Notes: generated by a model not told the origin, from the sequence alone. Counted from the stretch's first letter, positions 1-8,671 are shown. The stretch is 64,000 bases of DNA from Pseudomonas sp. J452 (GCF_024666525.1 NZ_CP088294.1:2790001-2854000); one strand, 5' to 3'. Numbers and translations are program-made.

Positions 1-939
1 GGCCGGCCGTTGAGCATGCCGGCCAAGGCGGTCGAGGCCGTGCCGCACCTGGCGGCCAGCGAACAGGCACTGTTCGAGAGTCGCCAGCAGCAATTGCGTG
101 ACGAAGTGGCGGGGCTGGAAGAGCAGCTGATCCAGCGCCAGCAGGAACTGCGTGAATTCGCCTCCAAGCGCGAGCAGTACAGCCGCAGCCTCGGTTTCCT
201 GCGTCAGGAGATCGAGATGTCTGAGCCGCTGGTGGCGCAGGGTGCCATGTCCCAGGTCGAGCTGCTGCGCCTGCGCCGTACCGAGGCGGAGAACCGTGGT
301 CAGCTGGATGCCACCAGCCTGGCGATTCCACGGGCCGAGTCGGCGATCAAGGAAGTGCAGCGCAAGATCGACGAGACCCGTGGGCGCTTCCGCAGCGATG
401 CGCTGACCGAGCTGAACGAGGCGCGTACCGAACTGAGCAAGATCCAGGCGACCGGCAAGGCCCTGGAAGACCGGGTCAACCGCACCCTGGTCACCTCGCC
501 GGTGCGCGGCATCGTCAAGCAGTTGCTGGTCAACACCATCGGCGGGGTGATCCAGCCGGGCAGCGACCTGGTGGAAATCGTGCCGCTGGACGACAGCCTG
601 CTGGTCGAGGCGCGCATCCGTCCGCAGGACATCGCCTTCCTCCATCCGGGGCAGAAGGCCGTGGTCAAGTTCACCGCCTACGACTACACCATCTACGGCG
701 GTCTGCAGGGCAAGCTGGAGCAGATCGGTGCCGACACCATCACCGATGAGGAAGGCAACAGCTTCTACCTGATCCAGCTGCGCACCGACAAAAGCCACCT
801 GGGGACTGAAGAGCGCCCGCTGCTGATCATTCCCGGCATGGTCGCCTCGGTGGACATCATCACCGGCAAGAAGAGTGTGCTGAGCTACCTGCTCAAACCG
901 ATCATCCGCGCCCAGTCCGAGGCACTGCGCGAGCGCTGA
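1..939 (+). CDS. HlyD-family type I secretion periplasmic adaptor (5' end outside window)
   Basis: This is the C-terminal part of a membrane fusion protein that links an inner-membrane ABC exporter to a TolC-like outer-membrane channel. The reading frame is open from base 1, so the N-terminal membrane anchor lies upstream of the window. About 310 residues are visible: a long Gln/Glu/Arg-rich alpha-hairpin coiled coil (roughly residues 15-160), then a lipoyl/barrel segment with V-T-S-P-V-R-G-I-V-K and G-G-V-I-Q-P-G-S-D-L-V-E-I-V-P, which are hallmarks of HlyD/LapC adaptors. It ends with TGA at 937-939. The partner ATPase is presumably upstream. The substrate (adhesin or RTX protein) cannot be told from this piece. 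Confidence 0.85.
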   Translation, partial: GRPLSMPAKAVEAVPHLAASEQALFESRQQQLRDEVAGLEEQLIQRQQELREFASKREQYSRSLGFLRQEIEMSEPLVAQGAMSQVELLRLRRTEAENRGQLDATSLAIPRAESAIKEVQRKIDETRGRFRSDALTELNEARTELSKIQATGKALEDRVNRTLVTSPVRGIVKQLLVNTIGGVIQPGSDLVEIVPLDDSLLVEARIRPQDIAFLHPGQKAVVKFTAYDYTIYGGLQGKLEQIGADTITDEEGNSFYLIQLRTDKSHLGTEERPLLIIPGMVASVDIITGKKSVLSYLLKPIIRAQSEALRER

Positions 940-951
940 GTGGCCTGCGTT

Positions 952-1156
952 TCCTCTCCCCCGGCTCCTCTCCCATTCTTTGTTTGTGAAGAGTGGGAGA
1001 GGGGTGACTATTGGTCCACGCCGTGAAGTTTCACCTGACGGTCGCAGGGCACGCTTGCGTCTCAACCAATACTTCAATGGGGCCGATCAATAGGCTTCAG
1101 GCATCGCAGGGACTGCCCCCTCTCCCATTTATGGGAGAGGGTTGGGGAGAGGGGCG
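952..1156. repeat. CTCTCCC-type palindromic repeats
   Basis: CT-rich arms (CCTCTCCC) and their complements (GGGAGAGG) recur at 952-1006 and 1116-1156. They form imperfect hairpins in the space after the HlyD gene. The same family recurs at 22166-22281 and 29204-29250. No gene was seen here. Confidence 0.7.
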
Positions 1157-1165
1157 GTGTCGAAG

Positions 1166-1218
1166 GTAGCCCGGATGCAATCCGGAAGTGGGATTGCCCC
1201 GGATTCCATCCGGGCTAC
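1166..1218. repeat. REP palindrome, GTAGCCCGGAT family
   Basis: Two inverted copies of GTAGCCCGGATGCAATCCGG (the right arm with changes) face each other and can form a hairpin. Related copies lie at 2237-2296 and 20194-20252. It sits between the 3' ends of the convergent HlyD and mmsB genes. Confidence 0.8.
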
Positions 1219-1237
1219 GGTCGGTGAAGGCGCTCGG

Positions 1238-2122
1238 CTACTCGACAAACAACTTCTGCACCGCCGAGAAGTCCAGCTTGCCGTTACCCTGCTTGAGCAA
1301 CAGGCGATACAGCTGCAGGGCCAGCGCGCCCATCGGCGTGCTGCTGGCTGTGGCTTGCGCGGCTTCCTGGGCCAGGCCCAGGTCCTTGGCCATCAGTTCG
1401 GCCATAAAGCCGCCGCTGTAACCCTTGCTGGCCGGTGCATTTTCCATCACCCCGGGCCAGGGGTTGTACTTCTCCAGGGTCCAGTTGCCGCCCGAACTCT
1501 GCCGCATGATCTCGGCCAGCACGGCCGGGTCCAGGCCGCTGGCCACGCCTAGGGCCATGGCTTCGGCGGTGCCGATCATCTGCACCGCGAGCAGCTGGTT
1601 GTTGCACACCTTGGCCACCTGGCCGGCACCGTCGGGGCCGGCGTGGAAGATGTTCTTGCCCATGGCGGCGAGAATCGGTCGTGCCTTTTCCAGGGCCTCG
1701 GCCTTACCGCCAACCATAAAGGTCAGGGTGCCGGCTGCCGCACCGGCGGTGCCACCGGATACCGGCGCATCGAGCAGGCCGATACCGCGCGCCGCCGCCG
1801 CCGCGTGTACCTTGCGCGCCGAGTCCGGGGCGATGGTCGAGCATTCCAGCACCAGGCTGCCGGGGGTGATCTGGGTCAGCAGTCCCTGGTCGCCCAGGTA
1901 CAGGCTTTCCACATGGCGACTGGCCGGCAGCATGCTGATCACGATCGTGGCATCGCGCACCGCGTCCACCGCACTATCGGCAGCCTTGGCGCCTTCGGCG
2001 GCGATGCTGGCCACGGTCTCCTGGACCAGGTCGAAGACGCTGATGGCAAAGCCGGCCTTGAGCAGGTTGCGGGCCATGGGTAGGCCCATGTGGCCGAGGC
2101 CGATAAAGGCGATCTGAGTCAT
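1238..2122 (-). CDS. mmsB: 3-hydroxyisobutyrate dehydrogenase family protein
   Basis: NAD-dependent beta-hydroxyacid dehydrogenase of 294 aa, the usual family length. The Rossmann motif G-L-G-H-M-G is at residues 8-13, the substrate-binding D-A-P-V-S-G-G at about 119-124, and the catalytic lysine in G-Q-V-A-K-V-C-N-N is K171. The start is supported by an AGGAG-type ribosome site about 10 bases upstream. It is the last gene of the mmsA-to-mmsB run on this strand and would oxidise 3-hydroxyisobutyrate in valine breakdown. From memory, a P. aeruginosa homologue in an equivalent cluster (PA0743) was characterised as an L-serine dehydrogenase, so the true substrate is open. Confidence 0.9.
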   Translation of the reverse strand: MTQIAFIGLGHMGLPMARNLLKAGFAISVFDLVQETVASIAAEGAKAADSAVDAVRDATIVISMLPASRHVESLYLGDQGLLTQITPGSLVLECSTIAPDSARKVHAAAAARGIGLLDAPVSGGTAGAAAGTLTFMVGGKAEALEKARPILAAMGKNIFHAGPDGAGQVAKVCNNQLLAVQMIGTAEAMALGVASGLDPAVLAEIMRQSSGGNWTLEKYNPWPGVMENAPASKGYSGGFMAELMAKDLGLAQEAAQATASSTPMGALALQLYRLLLKQGNGKLDFSAVQKLFVE

Positions 2123-2163
2123 TGTTCTTGTTCTCCTCGTAGCGAATGCCAGGTGTCGCGTTC

Positions 2164-2220
2164 GTAGGAGCCAGCTTGCTGGCGATCAGGGGGGGCGATC
2201 GCCAGCAAGCTGGCTCCTAC
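2164..2220. repeat. REP palindrome, GTAGGAGCCAGC family
   Basis: Inverted arms GTAGGAGCCAGCTTGCTGGC and its complement around a short GATC-containing centre. Other copies lie at 23560-23620 (inside a gene) and 61672-61736. Confidence 0.85.
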
Positions 2221-2236
2221 AGGAAATTTACAGCGC

Positions 2237-2296
2237 GTAGCCCGGATGCAATCCGGGACGTTTTCGCAGAGCTCTCCCGGATTGCATCCGGGCTAC
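2237..2296. repeat. REP palindrome, GTAGCCCGGAT family
   Basis: Inverted pair GTAGCCCGGATGCAATCCGG and its complement, separated by about 20 bases. It lies directly beside the 2164-2220 palindrome, so two unrelated REP families are stacked between mmsB and the next gene. Confidence 0.85.
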
Positions 2297-2307
2297 AGGG
2301 CGGGTCA

Positions 2308-3411
2308 TTACAAATCCGCCAGCGGGTGCTCGCCTTCCCAGACCGCTTCGAAGTGCGCTTCGATCACCGCCGTCGGGATGGTCGCGACATCGGGCCAGTG
2401 CCAGCGCGGCGCCTGGTCCTTGTCGATCAGGCGGGCACGCACGCCTTCTGGGAATTCCGGGTGGCGGCAGCAGTTCAGGCTGATGGCGTATTCCATGCGG
2501 AATACTTCGGCCAGTGACAGGTGCCGGGCGCGCTGGATCTGTTGCCAGACCAGGTGCGCGGTCAGCGGGCAGCCCTCGCTGAGGGTCTTGGCGGCGCGCG
2601 CCAGGAGCAGGTCGCTGTCGCCCTGCAGGGCGGTGAGGGCGTGCCAGGCGCTGGCCAGATCGGCCACGTCGAGCAGGGCGTCGAGGCGCTCGCGGCGCGG
2701 CAGCCACTGCGCCTGCGGCAGGTCGGGGCGGGCTTCCTGTTCCAGGGCGCGCAGCAGGCTGGTGAGTTGTGCCGGCGCCTGTTCCTGCCAGTTCATCTGC
2801 GCCAGGCCTTCAATCAGCACGTCCTGCTGGTCGTCACGCAGGAAGCGGTCGGCCAGGTTCAGGTCGAGGGCGTCGCGGGCATTGATCTGCGCGGCGCTGA
2901 GGCCGAGGAACAGGCCGAGCTTGCCCGGCAGGCGGGCGAGGAACCAGCTGCCGCCAACATCCGGGTACAGGCCGATATTGATCTCCGGCATGGCCAGGCG
3001 ACTGCTCGGCGTGACGATGCGCATCCCGGCGCCCTGCATCAGGCCCATGCCGCCGCCCAGCACATGGCCATGGGCCCAGCAGATCAGCGGTTTGGGGTAG
3101 GTGTGGATGCGGTGGTCGAGGCGGTATTCGTCGGCGAAGAAGCGCCGCGCCAGCGCGGGGATCTCGCCCGGATGTTCGCGGCACTGTTGCACCAGCTGCA
3201 CCACATCGCCGCCAGCGCAGAAGGCCTTGGGCCCGTTGCCGCGCAGCAGCACGCAGGCGATGCTCGGGTCAGCCGCCCAGGCGCTCAGCTTGGCATCCAA
3301 CGCCTCGATCATTGGCAGGGTCAGGGCATTCAGGCTTTTTTCCGCATCCAGGCTGGCGATGCCGATGCGGTAGCCATGCTGGCCGTGACGTTCTTCGAAA
3401 TGCACGTTCAT
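2308..3411 (-). CDS. 3-hydroxyisobutyryl-CoA hydrolase-like crotonase-fold enzyme
   Basis: Crotonase-superfamily protein of 367 aa, longer than ordinary enoyl-CoA hydratases and matching the 3-hydroxyisobutyryl-CoA hydrolase (HIBCH) group. The oxyanion-hole segment F-C-A-G-G-D-V is at 64-70, the G-G-G-M-G loop at 119-123, and the hydrolase signature M-P-E-I-N-I-G-L-Y-P-D-V-G-G at 141-154, with E143 and D151 as likely catalytic residues. The start chosen (M-N-V-H-F) begins the fold; a longer in-frame extension to 3441 has no family support. It releases 3-hydroxyisobutyrate for MmsB, whose gene follows on the same strand after a REP-filled gap. Confidence 0.85.
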   Translation of the reverse strand: MNVHFEERHGQHGYRIGIASLDAEKSLNALTLPMIEALDAKLSAWAADPSIACVLLRGNGPKAFCAGGDVVQLVQQCREHPGEIPALARRFFADEYRLDHRIHTYPKPLICWAHGHVLGGGMGLMQGAGMRIVTPSSRLAMPEINIGLYPDVGGSWFLARLPGKLGLFLGLSAAQINARDALDLNLADRFLRDDQQDVLIEGLAQMNWQEQAPAQLTSLLRALEQEARPDLPQAQWLPRRERLDALLDVADLASAWHALTALQGDSDLLLARAAKTLSEGCPLTAHLVWQQIQRARHLSLAEVFRMEYAISLNCCRHPEFPEGVRARLIDKDQAPRWHWPDVATIPTAVIEAHFEAVWEGEHPLADL

Positions 3412-3474
3412 CGTCGGGGGTTCCTGGTGCGCACGGCGCACCCTACAAGGAGGGGCGCCGTCAGGTTAGTTCGG

Positions 3475-3537
3475 GTAGGGCGGGTGCAACCCGCAGCTTT
3501 TGCTGTGTGCCCAGCACGCGGGTTGCACCCGCTCTAC
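3475..3537. repeat. REP-like palindrome, GTAGGGCGGGTGCAACCCGC
   Basis: Inverted arms GTAGGGCGGGTGCAACCCGC and GCGGGTTGCACCCGCTCTAC flank a 20-base centre, between two genes read on the minus strand. This is a third REP sequence family. Confidence 0.8.
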
Positions 3538-3548
3538 GCGGTTTCAGA

Positions 3549-4367
3549 TCACTTGTTGCGCCACTGCGGATCGCGTTTCTCGAGGAAGGCGTTGACCCCT
3601 TCGCGGGTGTCGTCGGCATCGAACAGGTCGACGAAGCGCTCGCGCTCTTCCGGCAGCCAGGTATTCGCGCCGCGCTCGCGGGCGCCCTGGATCAGCGGCT
3701 TGATGGTGCGTACCGCCACCGGGCTCTGCCGCGCCACCTTGGCCGCCAGCAGCAGGGCATGGCCACGGGCTTCGCCGTTGTCCACTACCTGTTCGACCAG
3801 GCCGATGCGCAGGGCGGTCTCGGCGTCGATGCGCTCGCCGCAGAGGATCATGCGCTTGGCCCAGCCTTCGCCGATCAGCCAGGGCAACGCCTGGGTGCCG
3901 CCGGCGCAGGGCAGCAGGCCGACCGTGGCTTCCGGTAGGGCCAGCTGCGCCTGGCGCTCGGCGATGCGGATGTCGCAGGCCAGCGCGCATTCAAGGCCGC
4001 CACCCATGGCGTAGCCGTTGATCGCGGCAATTGATACGCCGCGGAAATCGCGCAGCGCCTCGAAGGCCTCGCCGAAGCGCCGGGCCATCTCGCGGGCACG
4101 GGCCTTGTCGCCGTCGGCGAACAGGTTGAGGTCGGCGCCGGCGCTGAAGAACTTGCCGCCCTGGCCAGTCACCACCAGGGCGTAGATGTCGTCGTCATGG
4201 TTGAGGTGCTCGACCAGCTGCTTGAGGCCGATCAGCGAGTCGCGGTCCCAGGTGTTGGCCGGTGGGTGGTTGATGGTGATCAGCGCGGTGTGGCCGTGTT
4301 TTTCCACGGTCAGCTTGTGGGTCAGGTCGAAAACCCCGGGCTTGTAGGCTTCGATGGCGTTGCTCAT
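3549..4367 (-). CDS. Enoyl-CoA hydratase/isomerase (DspI-like)
   Basis: Crotonase of 272 aa. It has F-F-S-A-G-A-D-L at 73-80, G-Y-A-M-G-G-G-L-E ending at E126, and L-P-E-A-T-V-G with E146. The two glutamates are 20 residues apart, as in catalytic enoyl-CoA hydratases. The start M-S-N-A-I-E has a GAGGACG ribosome site; the longer frame to 4433 runs into the upstream repeat. In the cluster it would hydrate methacrylyl-CoA for valine catabolism. The gene order resembles the P. aeruginosa PA0743-PA0748 cluster, whose hydratase PA0745 (DspI) is linked to the cis-2-decenoic acid dispersion signal. That orthology is from memory and needs alignment. Confidence 0.85.
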   Translation of the reverse strand: MSNAIEAYKPGVFDLTHKLTVEKHGHTALITINHPPANTWDRDSLIGLKQLVEHLNHDDDIYALVVTGQGGKFFSAGADLNLFADGDKARAREMARRFGEAFEALRDFRGVSIAAINGYAMGGGLECALACDIRIAERQAQLALPEATVGLLPCAGGTQALPWLIGEGWAKRMILCGERIDAETALRIGLVEQVVDNGEARGHALLLAAKVARQSPVAVRTIKPLIQGARERGANTWLPEERERFVDLFDADDTREGVNAFLEKRDPQWRNK

Positions 4368-4393
4368 AAAACGTCCTCGTTTCTGTAGTGTGC

Positions 4394-4565
4394 TTAGAGC
4401 CTGTTTAGGATTTGGCGAGCTAGAGCCATGCAAGGCGCTACGTTAGTAACAGCCTTCGGCTGGTCAAAGCGGCGAGGAAGCGGAATGTACTTTTGTACAT
4501 GAGCATTCCGAGCCTGTTTTTAACGCAGCAGGGCCGACGCGCAGCAAATCCTATGCAGGTTCTTA
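4394..4565. mobile_element. MITE family 1, copy A (stop-codon-abutting)
   Basis: Element of about 170 bp bounded by imperfect terminal inverted repeats, GAGCCTGTTTAGGATTTG at left and the complement of GAACCTGCATAGGATTTG at right, flanked by a direct TTA on both sides. The right TTA is the complement of the TAA stop codon of the acyl-CoA dehydrogenase gene. The interior (GTCGGCC, GTTAAAAACAG, GCTCAT) matches the copy at 45690. No coding capacity. Confidence 0.75.
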
Positions 4566-5726
4566 CAACAGGCGATCGAGCATGCCGCCCTGGTCCAGCA
4601 GGCGGCGGGCGATGATCACCCGCATGATCTCGTTGGTGCCTTCCAGAATCTGGTGCACGCGGCTGTCGCGCACCCAGCGCTCCAGCGGGTAGTCGTTGAG
4701 GTAACCGTAGCCGCCATGCAGCTGCAGCGCCTCGTTGCACAGGGTGAAGCAATGGTCGGTGGCGAAGCGCTTGGCCATGGCGCAGTACAGGCTGGCCTCG
4801 CCGTCGGCGTGGTCCAGCTTGTGCGCGGCCAGGCGCACCATCTGCCGGCTGGCGGTCAGGTCGGTGAGCATGTCGGCCAGCTTGAACTGCAGGGCCTGGA
4901 ACTCGCTGAGCGCCTTGCCGAACTGCTTGCGCTCCTCGACATAGCGCAGCGATTGCTCCAGCGCCGCCTGGGCCGCGCCCAGCGAGCAGCTGGCGATATT
5001 GATGCGACCGCCGTCCAGGCCCTTCATCGCGTAGACGAAGCCCTGGCCTTCCGGGCCGATGCGGTTGCCCGCCGGGATGCGCACGCCTTCGAAGGTGATG
5101 GTGCGGGTCGGCTGGGCGCGCCAGCCCATCTTCAGTTCGTTGCGGCCGTACTTCACGCCCGGCGCATCGCCCGGCACCAGGAAGCACGACACGCCCTTGG
5201 CGCCGTCCTCGCCGGTACGCGCCATGACGATCAGCACGTCGGTGCTGCCGGCGCCGGAGATAAAGCACTTGCTGCCATCGATCACGTAGTCGTCGCCGTC
5301 GCGTTTGGCGCGGGTGCGCAGGCGGGCGGCGTCGGAGCCGGCGTCCGGCTCGGTCAGGCAGTAGGAGGCCAGCAGCTCGCCCGAAGTCAGGCGCGGCAGC
5401 CAGGCATCCTTGAGCGCGGCATCGCCGAACGAGGCGAGCATCCAGGAAGCCATGTTGTGGATGGTCAGGAAGGCCGTGGTGGCCACGCAGCCGGCGGACA
5501 GCTGCTCGAAGATCAGCGAGCTGGAGAGGCGCGACAGGCCCAGGCCGCCGTCCTCTTCTTTTATGTACAGGGCCAGGTAGCCCTGCGAGGCGGCACGCTT
5601 GATCACGTCCACCGGGAAGTGGTGGTCGCGGTCCCAGTCGGCGGCGTGCGGCGCCAGTTCGTGGGCGGCAAAGGCGCTGGCACTGTGCACCAGCAGGCGT
5701 TGTTCGTCGCTCAGTTCAAAATCCAT
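4563..5726 (-). CDS. Acyl-CoA dehydrogenase (isobutyryl/short branched-chain type)
   Basis: FAD-dependent acyl-CoA dehydrogenase of 387 aa, full family length. It shows C-L-T-E-P-D-A-G-S-D-A in the FAD/substrate domain and I-L-E-G-T-N-E-I-M-R near the C-terminus, which carries the catalytic glutamate of short and branched-chain members. Its start has a GAGGAG ribosome site. Between mmsA and the hydratase gene it most likely oxidises isobutyryl-CoA to methacrylyl-CoA, passing electrons to ETF. Its TAA stop codon forms one flank of MITE copy A, so the element separates it from the downstream hydratase gene by about 200 bp. Confidence 0.88.
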   Translation of the reverse strand: MDFELSDEQRLLVHSASAFAAHELAPHAADWDRDHHFPVDVIKRAASQGYLALYIKEEDGGLGLSRLSSSLIFEQLSAGCVATTAFLTIHNMASWMLASFGDAALKDAWLPRLTSGELLASYCLTEPDAGSDAARLRTRAKRDGDDYVIDGSKCFISGAGSTDVLIVMARTGEDGAKGVSCFLVPGDAPGVKYGRNELKMGWRAQPTRTITFEGVRIPAGNRIGPEGQGFVYAMKGLDGGRINIASCSLGAAQAALEQSLRYVEERKQFGKALSEFQALQFKLADMLTDLTASRQMVRLAAHKLDHADGEASLYCAMAKRFATDHCFTLCNEALQLHGGYGYLNDYPLERWVRDSRVHQILEGTNEIMRVIIARRLLDQGGMLDRLL

Positions 5727-5811
5727 TGTGGCTCCTCAGGCTGGCGCCAGTGTGCAAAAAAAGAGGCAGGGGAGGGGCGCGCTGGATGGCCTGCACCCCC
5801 CGCCCGATCCA

Positions 5812-7323
5812 TCACTTGAGAGTGATGGTGGTGTTGACGTGACCGACTTCGTCCTCGTCCAGCCAGCGCTGGGTGACGGTCTTGGTCTGGGTATAGAACA
5901 GTACCACCTGCTTGCCGTAGGGGCCGAGGTCGCCCAGCTTGGAACCGCGCGAGCCGGTGAAGGAGAACAGCGGCACCGGCACCGGGATCGGCACGTTGAT
6001 GCCGACCTGGCCGACGTCGATCTCTTCCTGGAAGTGCCGGGCGGCGGCACCGGAGCGGGTGAAGATGGCGGTGCCGTTGCCGTTCGGGTTGGCGTTGATC
6101 AGCTCGATGGCGTCGTCCAGGGTGGCGGCGTGCATCACGCACAGCGCCGGGCCGAAGATCTCCTCCTGGTACACGCTCATCGCCGCGGTGACCCCGGAGA
6201 AGATGGTCGGGCCGATGAAGTTGCCGTTCTCGTAGCCCGGCACCTGCGGGTTGCGCCCGTCCAGTTCGAGGGTGGCGCCTTCGCTGAGGCCCTTGGCGAT
6301 CAGCCCGTCGATGCGGTCGAGGGCGGCGCAGGACACCACCGGGCCAACGTCGGTGCCCGGTTCCACGCCGGCGCCGATCTTCAGGGTCTTGGCCTTGGCC
6401 ACCAGCTCGGGCAGCCAGCTCTGCGCCTCGCCGACCAGCACCACCACCGGCAAGGCCATGCAGCGCTGGCCGGCGGCGCCGAAGGAGGCGCCGACCAGGT
6501 TGTTCAGGGTCTGCTGCTTGGGTGCGTCGGGCATCACGATGGCGTGGTTCTTCGCGCCCATCATGCACTGCGCGCGCTTGCCGTTCTGCGTGGCGCGGTT
6601 GTAGACATGGGTGCCGACCTTGGTCGAGCCGACGAAGGACACCGCCTTGATGTCCGGGTGATCGCAGATCAGGTTCACCGCCTCGGCGCCGCCGTGGATC
6701 ACGTTGAGCACACCGGCCGGGATGCCGGCTTCCAGGGCCAGTTCGACCAGGCGCATGGTCACCATCGGGTCCTGCTCGGACGGCTTGAGCACGAAGGTGT
6801 TGCCGCAGGCGATGGCCATCGGGAACATCCACAGCGGGATCATCGCCGGGAAGTTGAACGGGGTGATGCCGGCACACACGCCCAGCGGCTGCTGCAGGGT
6901 GTAGGTATCGACCCCGGCGGCGACGTTGTTGGCCAGCTCGCCCATCTGTAGGCTGCCGATATTGGCGGCATGCTCGACCACTTCCAGGCCGCGGAACACA
7001 TCGCCCTCGGCGTCGGCCAGGGTCTTGCCCTGCTCGGCGGTGAGGATGGCGGCCAGCTCCTTGATGTTCTCGCGGATCAGCTGCTGGTACTTGAGGAAGA
7101 TCCGCGCACGGGCGCCAATCGGCGTGCGCTTCCAGGTCTTGAAGGCGTTCTTCGCGGCAGCCACCGCGGCGTTCATTTCCTCGGGCGTGGCGAAGGGCAC
7201 GCGGGCCAGCACCTGCTGGGTGGCCGGGTTGACGATGTCGCGCCACTGGCTGCTCTGGGATTCGACGAATTCACCGGCGATCAGCAATTTGACCGTGGGG
7301 ATGGCGCTTGCTGGGGTTGTCAT
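5812..7323 (-). CDS. mmsA: Methylmalonate-semialdehyde dehydrogenase (CoA-acylating)
   Basis: Aldehyde dehydrogenase superfamily protein of 503 aa, the MmsA length. It has [11 protein letters not shown] at about 153-163 and the MmsA-typical nucleophile context G-A-A-G-Q-R-C-M-A with C288. It converts methylmalonate semialdehyde (valine route) to propionyl-CoA, with NAD and CoA. The start is preceded by AGGT. It is the first gene of the minus-strand cluster and is divergent from the LysR gene at 7460, across a 136-bp gap with phased TTTGCA repeats. Confidence 0.93.
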   Translation of the reverse strand: MTTPASAIPTVKLLIAGEFVESQSSQWRDIVNPATQQVLARVPFATPEEMNAAVAAAKNAFKTWKRTPIGARARIFLKYQQLIRENIKELAAILTAEQGKTLADAEGDVFRGLEVVEHAANIGSLQMGELANNVAAGVDTYTLQQPLGVCAGITPFNFPAMIPLWMFPMAIACGNTFVLKPSEQDPMVTMRLVELALEAGIPAGVLNVIHGGAEAVNLICDHPDIKAVSFVGSTKVGTHVYNRATQNGKRAQCMMGAKNHAIVMPDAPKQQTLNNLVGASFGAAGQRCMALPVVVLVGEAQSWLPELVAKAKTLKIGAGVEPGTDVGPVVSCAALDRIDGLIAKGLSEGATLELDGRNPQVPGYENGNFIGPTIFSGVTAAMSVYQEEIFGPALCVMHAATLDDAIELINANPNGNGTAIFTRSGAAARHFQEEIDVGQVGINVPIPVPVPLFSFTGSRGSKLGDLGPYGKQVVLFYTQTKTVTQRWLDEDEVGHVNTTITLK

Positions 7324-7395
7324 CTTGCGTACCTGCCGTTGGCTGCGTGGAGTGGGGCTCGGCGAGCCTTCTTAAGTTGATGCTAGCAGTGTATT

Positions 7396-7444
7396 TTTGC
7401 AGATGGCAGTCGGGGTATTTGCAAGTATATTCTGCGTTTTTGCA
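7396..7444. promoter_or_regulatory. Three phased TTTGCA repeats, possible LysR operator
   Basis: TTTGCA occurs at 7396-7401, 7418-7423 and 7439-7444, that is every 21-22 bp or two helical turns, in the gap between the divergent mmsA and lysR genes. Regular spacing on one DNA face is what a multimeric regulator would need. Inference only: no matching consensus is known to me. Confidence 0.35.
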
Positions 7445-7459
7445 CAGATAGGGGCCTCC

Positions 7460-8362
7460 GTGGATTGGGACAACCTGCGTTATTTCCTGGAGCTTTCCCG
7501 CGGCGGCAAGCTGACCGTCGCCGCCCGCCGCCTGGGCGTCGACCACACCACGGTGGCGCGGCGCATTCAGGCGCTGGAGAAGAGCCTGCAAACCCAGCTG
7601 TTCCTGCGCAGCGCCGCCGGTTACAGCCTGACCGAGGCCGGGCGCAACCTGCTGCCCCAGGCGGAAGCCATGGAGAGCGCCTGCAGCGGCATCGAGCGGG
7701 CCCGGCAGACGCCCAAGGACGGCCTGTCCGGGCTGGTGCGCATCGGCGTCACCGAAGGCTATGGCTCGATGATGCTGGCCCCGCAGCTGGCCGAACTGAT
7801 CCGCCGCTACCCCAATCTGGGCATCGACCTGCTGGCGGCGCCGCGCATGCTGCAGCTGTCGCGCCGCGAGGCGGACATCGTGATCACCCTGGACCGCCCC
7901 GAACGCGGCCCCTTCATCATCACCCGGCTGACCGACTACTGCCTGCGCCTGTATGCCTCGCCCGACTACCTGGCCCGCCATGCGCCGATCCGCAGCCGCG
8001 ACGACCTGCGCGAGCAGGCTTTCGTCAGCTACATCGACGACCTGCTGTACAGCAAGGAACTGCTCTACCTGGACGAGATCGGCAAGCCCAGCCATGTGCC
8101 GCTGCGCAGCACCAGCATCCTTATCCAGCAACAGGCGGCAGCGGCCGGCGCCGGCATCGCCATCCTGCCGTCCTTCGCCGCCGACGCCGACCCGCGTCTG
8201 CAGCGGGTGCTGGGCGACGAGGTGAAGTTCATCCGCACCTTCTGGATGCTGATGCCGATCGAACTCAAGGACATCGCGCGCATGCAGGCGACCTGGAACT
8301 TCCTGCGCGAGATGGCGCAGGCGAGCAGGGCGGTGCTGATGGGCGAGGGGGCTGAACGGTAA
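7460..8362 (+). CDS. LysR-family regulator of the mmsA-mmsB cluster
   Basis: LysR-type transcriptional regulator. With the GTG start at 7460 it is 300 aa and begins V-D-W-D-N-L-R-Y-F, the normal start of the winged helix domain. The helix-turn-helix spans roughly residues 15-40 (G-K-L-T-V-A-A-R-R-L-G-V-D-H-T-T-V-A-R-R), followed by the periplasmic-binding-like effector domain. An AGGGG ribosome site precedes the GTG; the upstream TTG at 7397 would add 21 residues with no family match. It is divergent from mmsA, so it probably controls that cluster, where the classical Pseudomonas mmsAB operon uses an AraC-type MmsR. Confidence 0.88.
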   Translation: MDWDNLRYFLELSRGGKLTVAARRLGVDHTTVARRIQALEKSLQTQLFLRSAAGYSLTEAGRNLLPQAEAMESACSGIERARQTPKDGLSGLVRIGVTEGYGSMMLAPQLAELIRRYPNLGIDLLAAPRMLQLSRREADIVITLDRPERGPFIITRLTDYCLRLYASPDYLARHAPIRSRDDLREQAFVSYIDDLLYSKELLYLDEIGKPSHVPLRSTSILIQQQAAAAGAGIAILPSFAADADPRLQRVLGDEVKFIRTFWMLMPIELKDIARMQATWNFLREMAQASRAVLMGEGAER

Positions 8363-8369
8363 AGCCATG

Positions 8370-8468
8370 CTGGCTGAGCGACTCAGCAAACTCTTGCCAG
8401 ATACCGCCGTTGGCCCAGGTGCCATGGATGAGGACTACGTGATGTTTGGTCACTTCTTTCGACTGCAT
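8370..8468 (-). pseudogene. Alpha/beta hydrolase N-terminal remnant
   Basis: Reading the minus strand from ATG at 8466-8468 gives about 33 residues including H-V-V-L-I-H-G-T-W-A-N-G-G-I-W, the N-terminal strand and oxyanion loop (H-G-x-W) of alpha/beta hydrolases. The homology stops near 8370; beyond it the frame runs antisense into the LysR gene. No nucleophile elbow follows. I read it as a decayed gene start left by a rearrangement. Confidence 0.6.
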
Positions 8469-8505
8469 GGAATTTAGGCCTTAGGGGGCTGGTTGATTGC
8501 TCTGC

Positions 8506-8658
8506 GCCGAAGTGGCTACCGGCCACCCCTTCGCAGCCACTGGCGGACGTATTGTGGGCACTCTCGCAAAGATGATCGACCAGCGTGGAGGCGGGCGAGG
8601 TCTGATCTCAATCTGTGCCGCTGGTGGCCAAGCCGTCACAGCCATTCTTGAACGATAA
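8506..8658 (+). pseudogene. Thiolase C-terminal remnant
   Basis: The plus frame ending at TAA 8656-8658 encodes T-G-H-P-F-A-A-T-G-G-R-I-V followed by R-G-L-I-S-I-C-A-A-G-G-Q-A-V and A-I-L-E-R. This is the catalytic-histidine (G-H-P) and catalytic-cysteine (I-C-A-A-G-G) region at the end of acetyl-CoA acyltransferases. Only about 50 residues remain and no start is present, so the gene is broken. It sits 13 bp before the FabG-like remnant, as in intact thiolase-reductase operons. Confidence 0.75.
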
Positions 8659-8671
8659 TTACGGGAAACTC

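Noticed and set aside
1425..2117. Long plus-strand ORF opposite mmsB, and many similar long frames opposite or across other genes (for example 5711-7246, 12619-13599, 24315-26003, 41010-42812 opposite strand)
   Set aside because: They are shadow frames produced by high GC content. Their translations are Arg/Pro/Ala/Gly-rich and show no motifs, while the other strand encodes complete recognised proteins.
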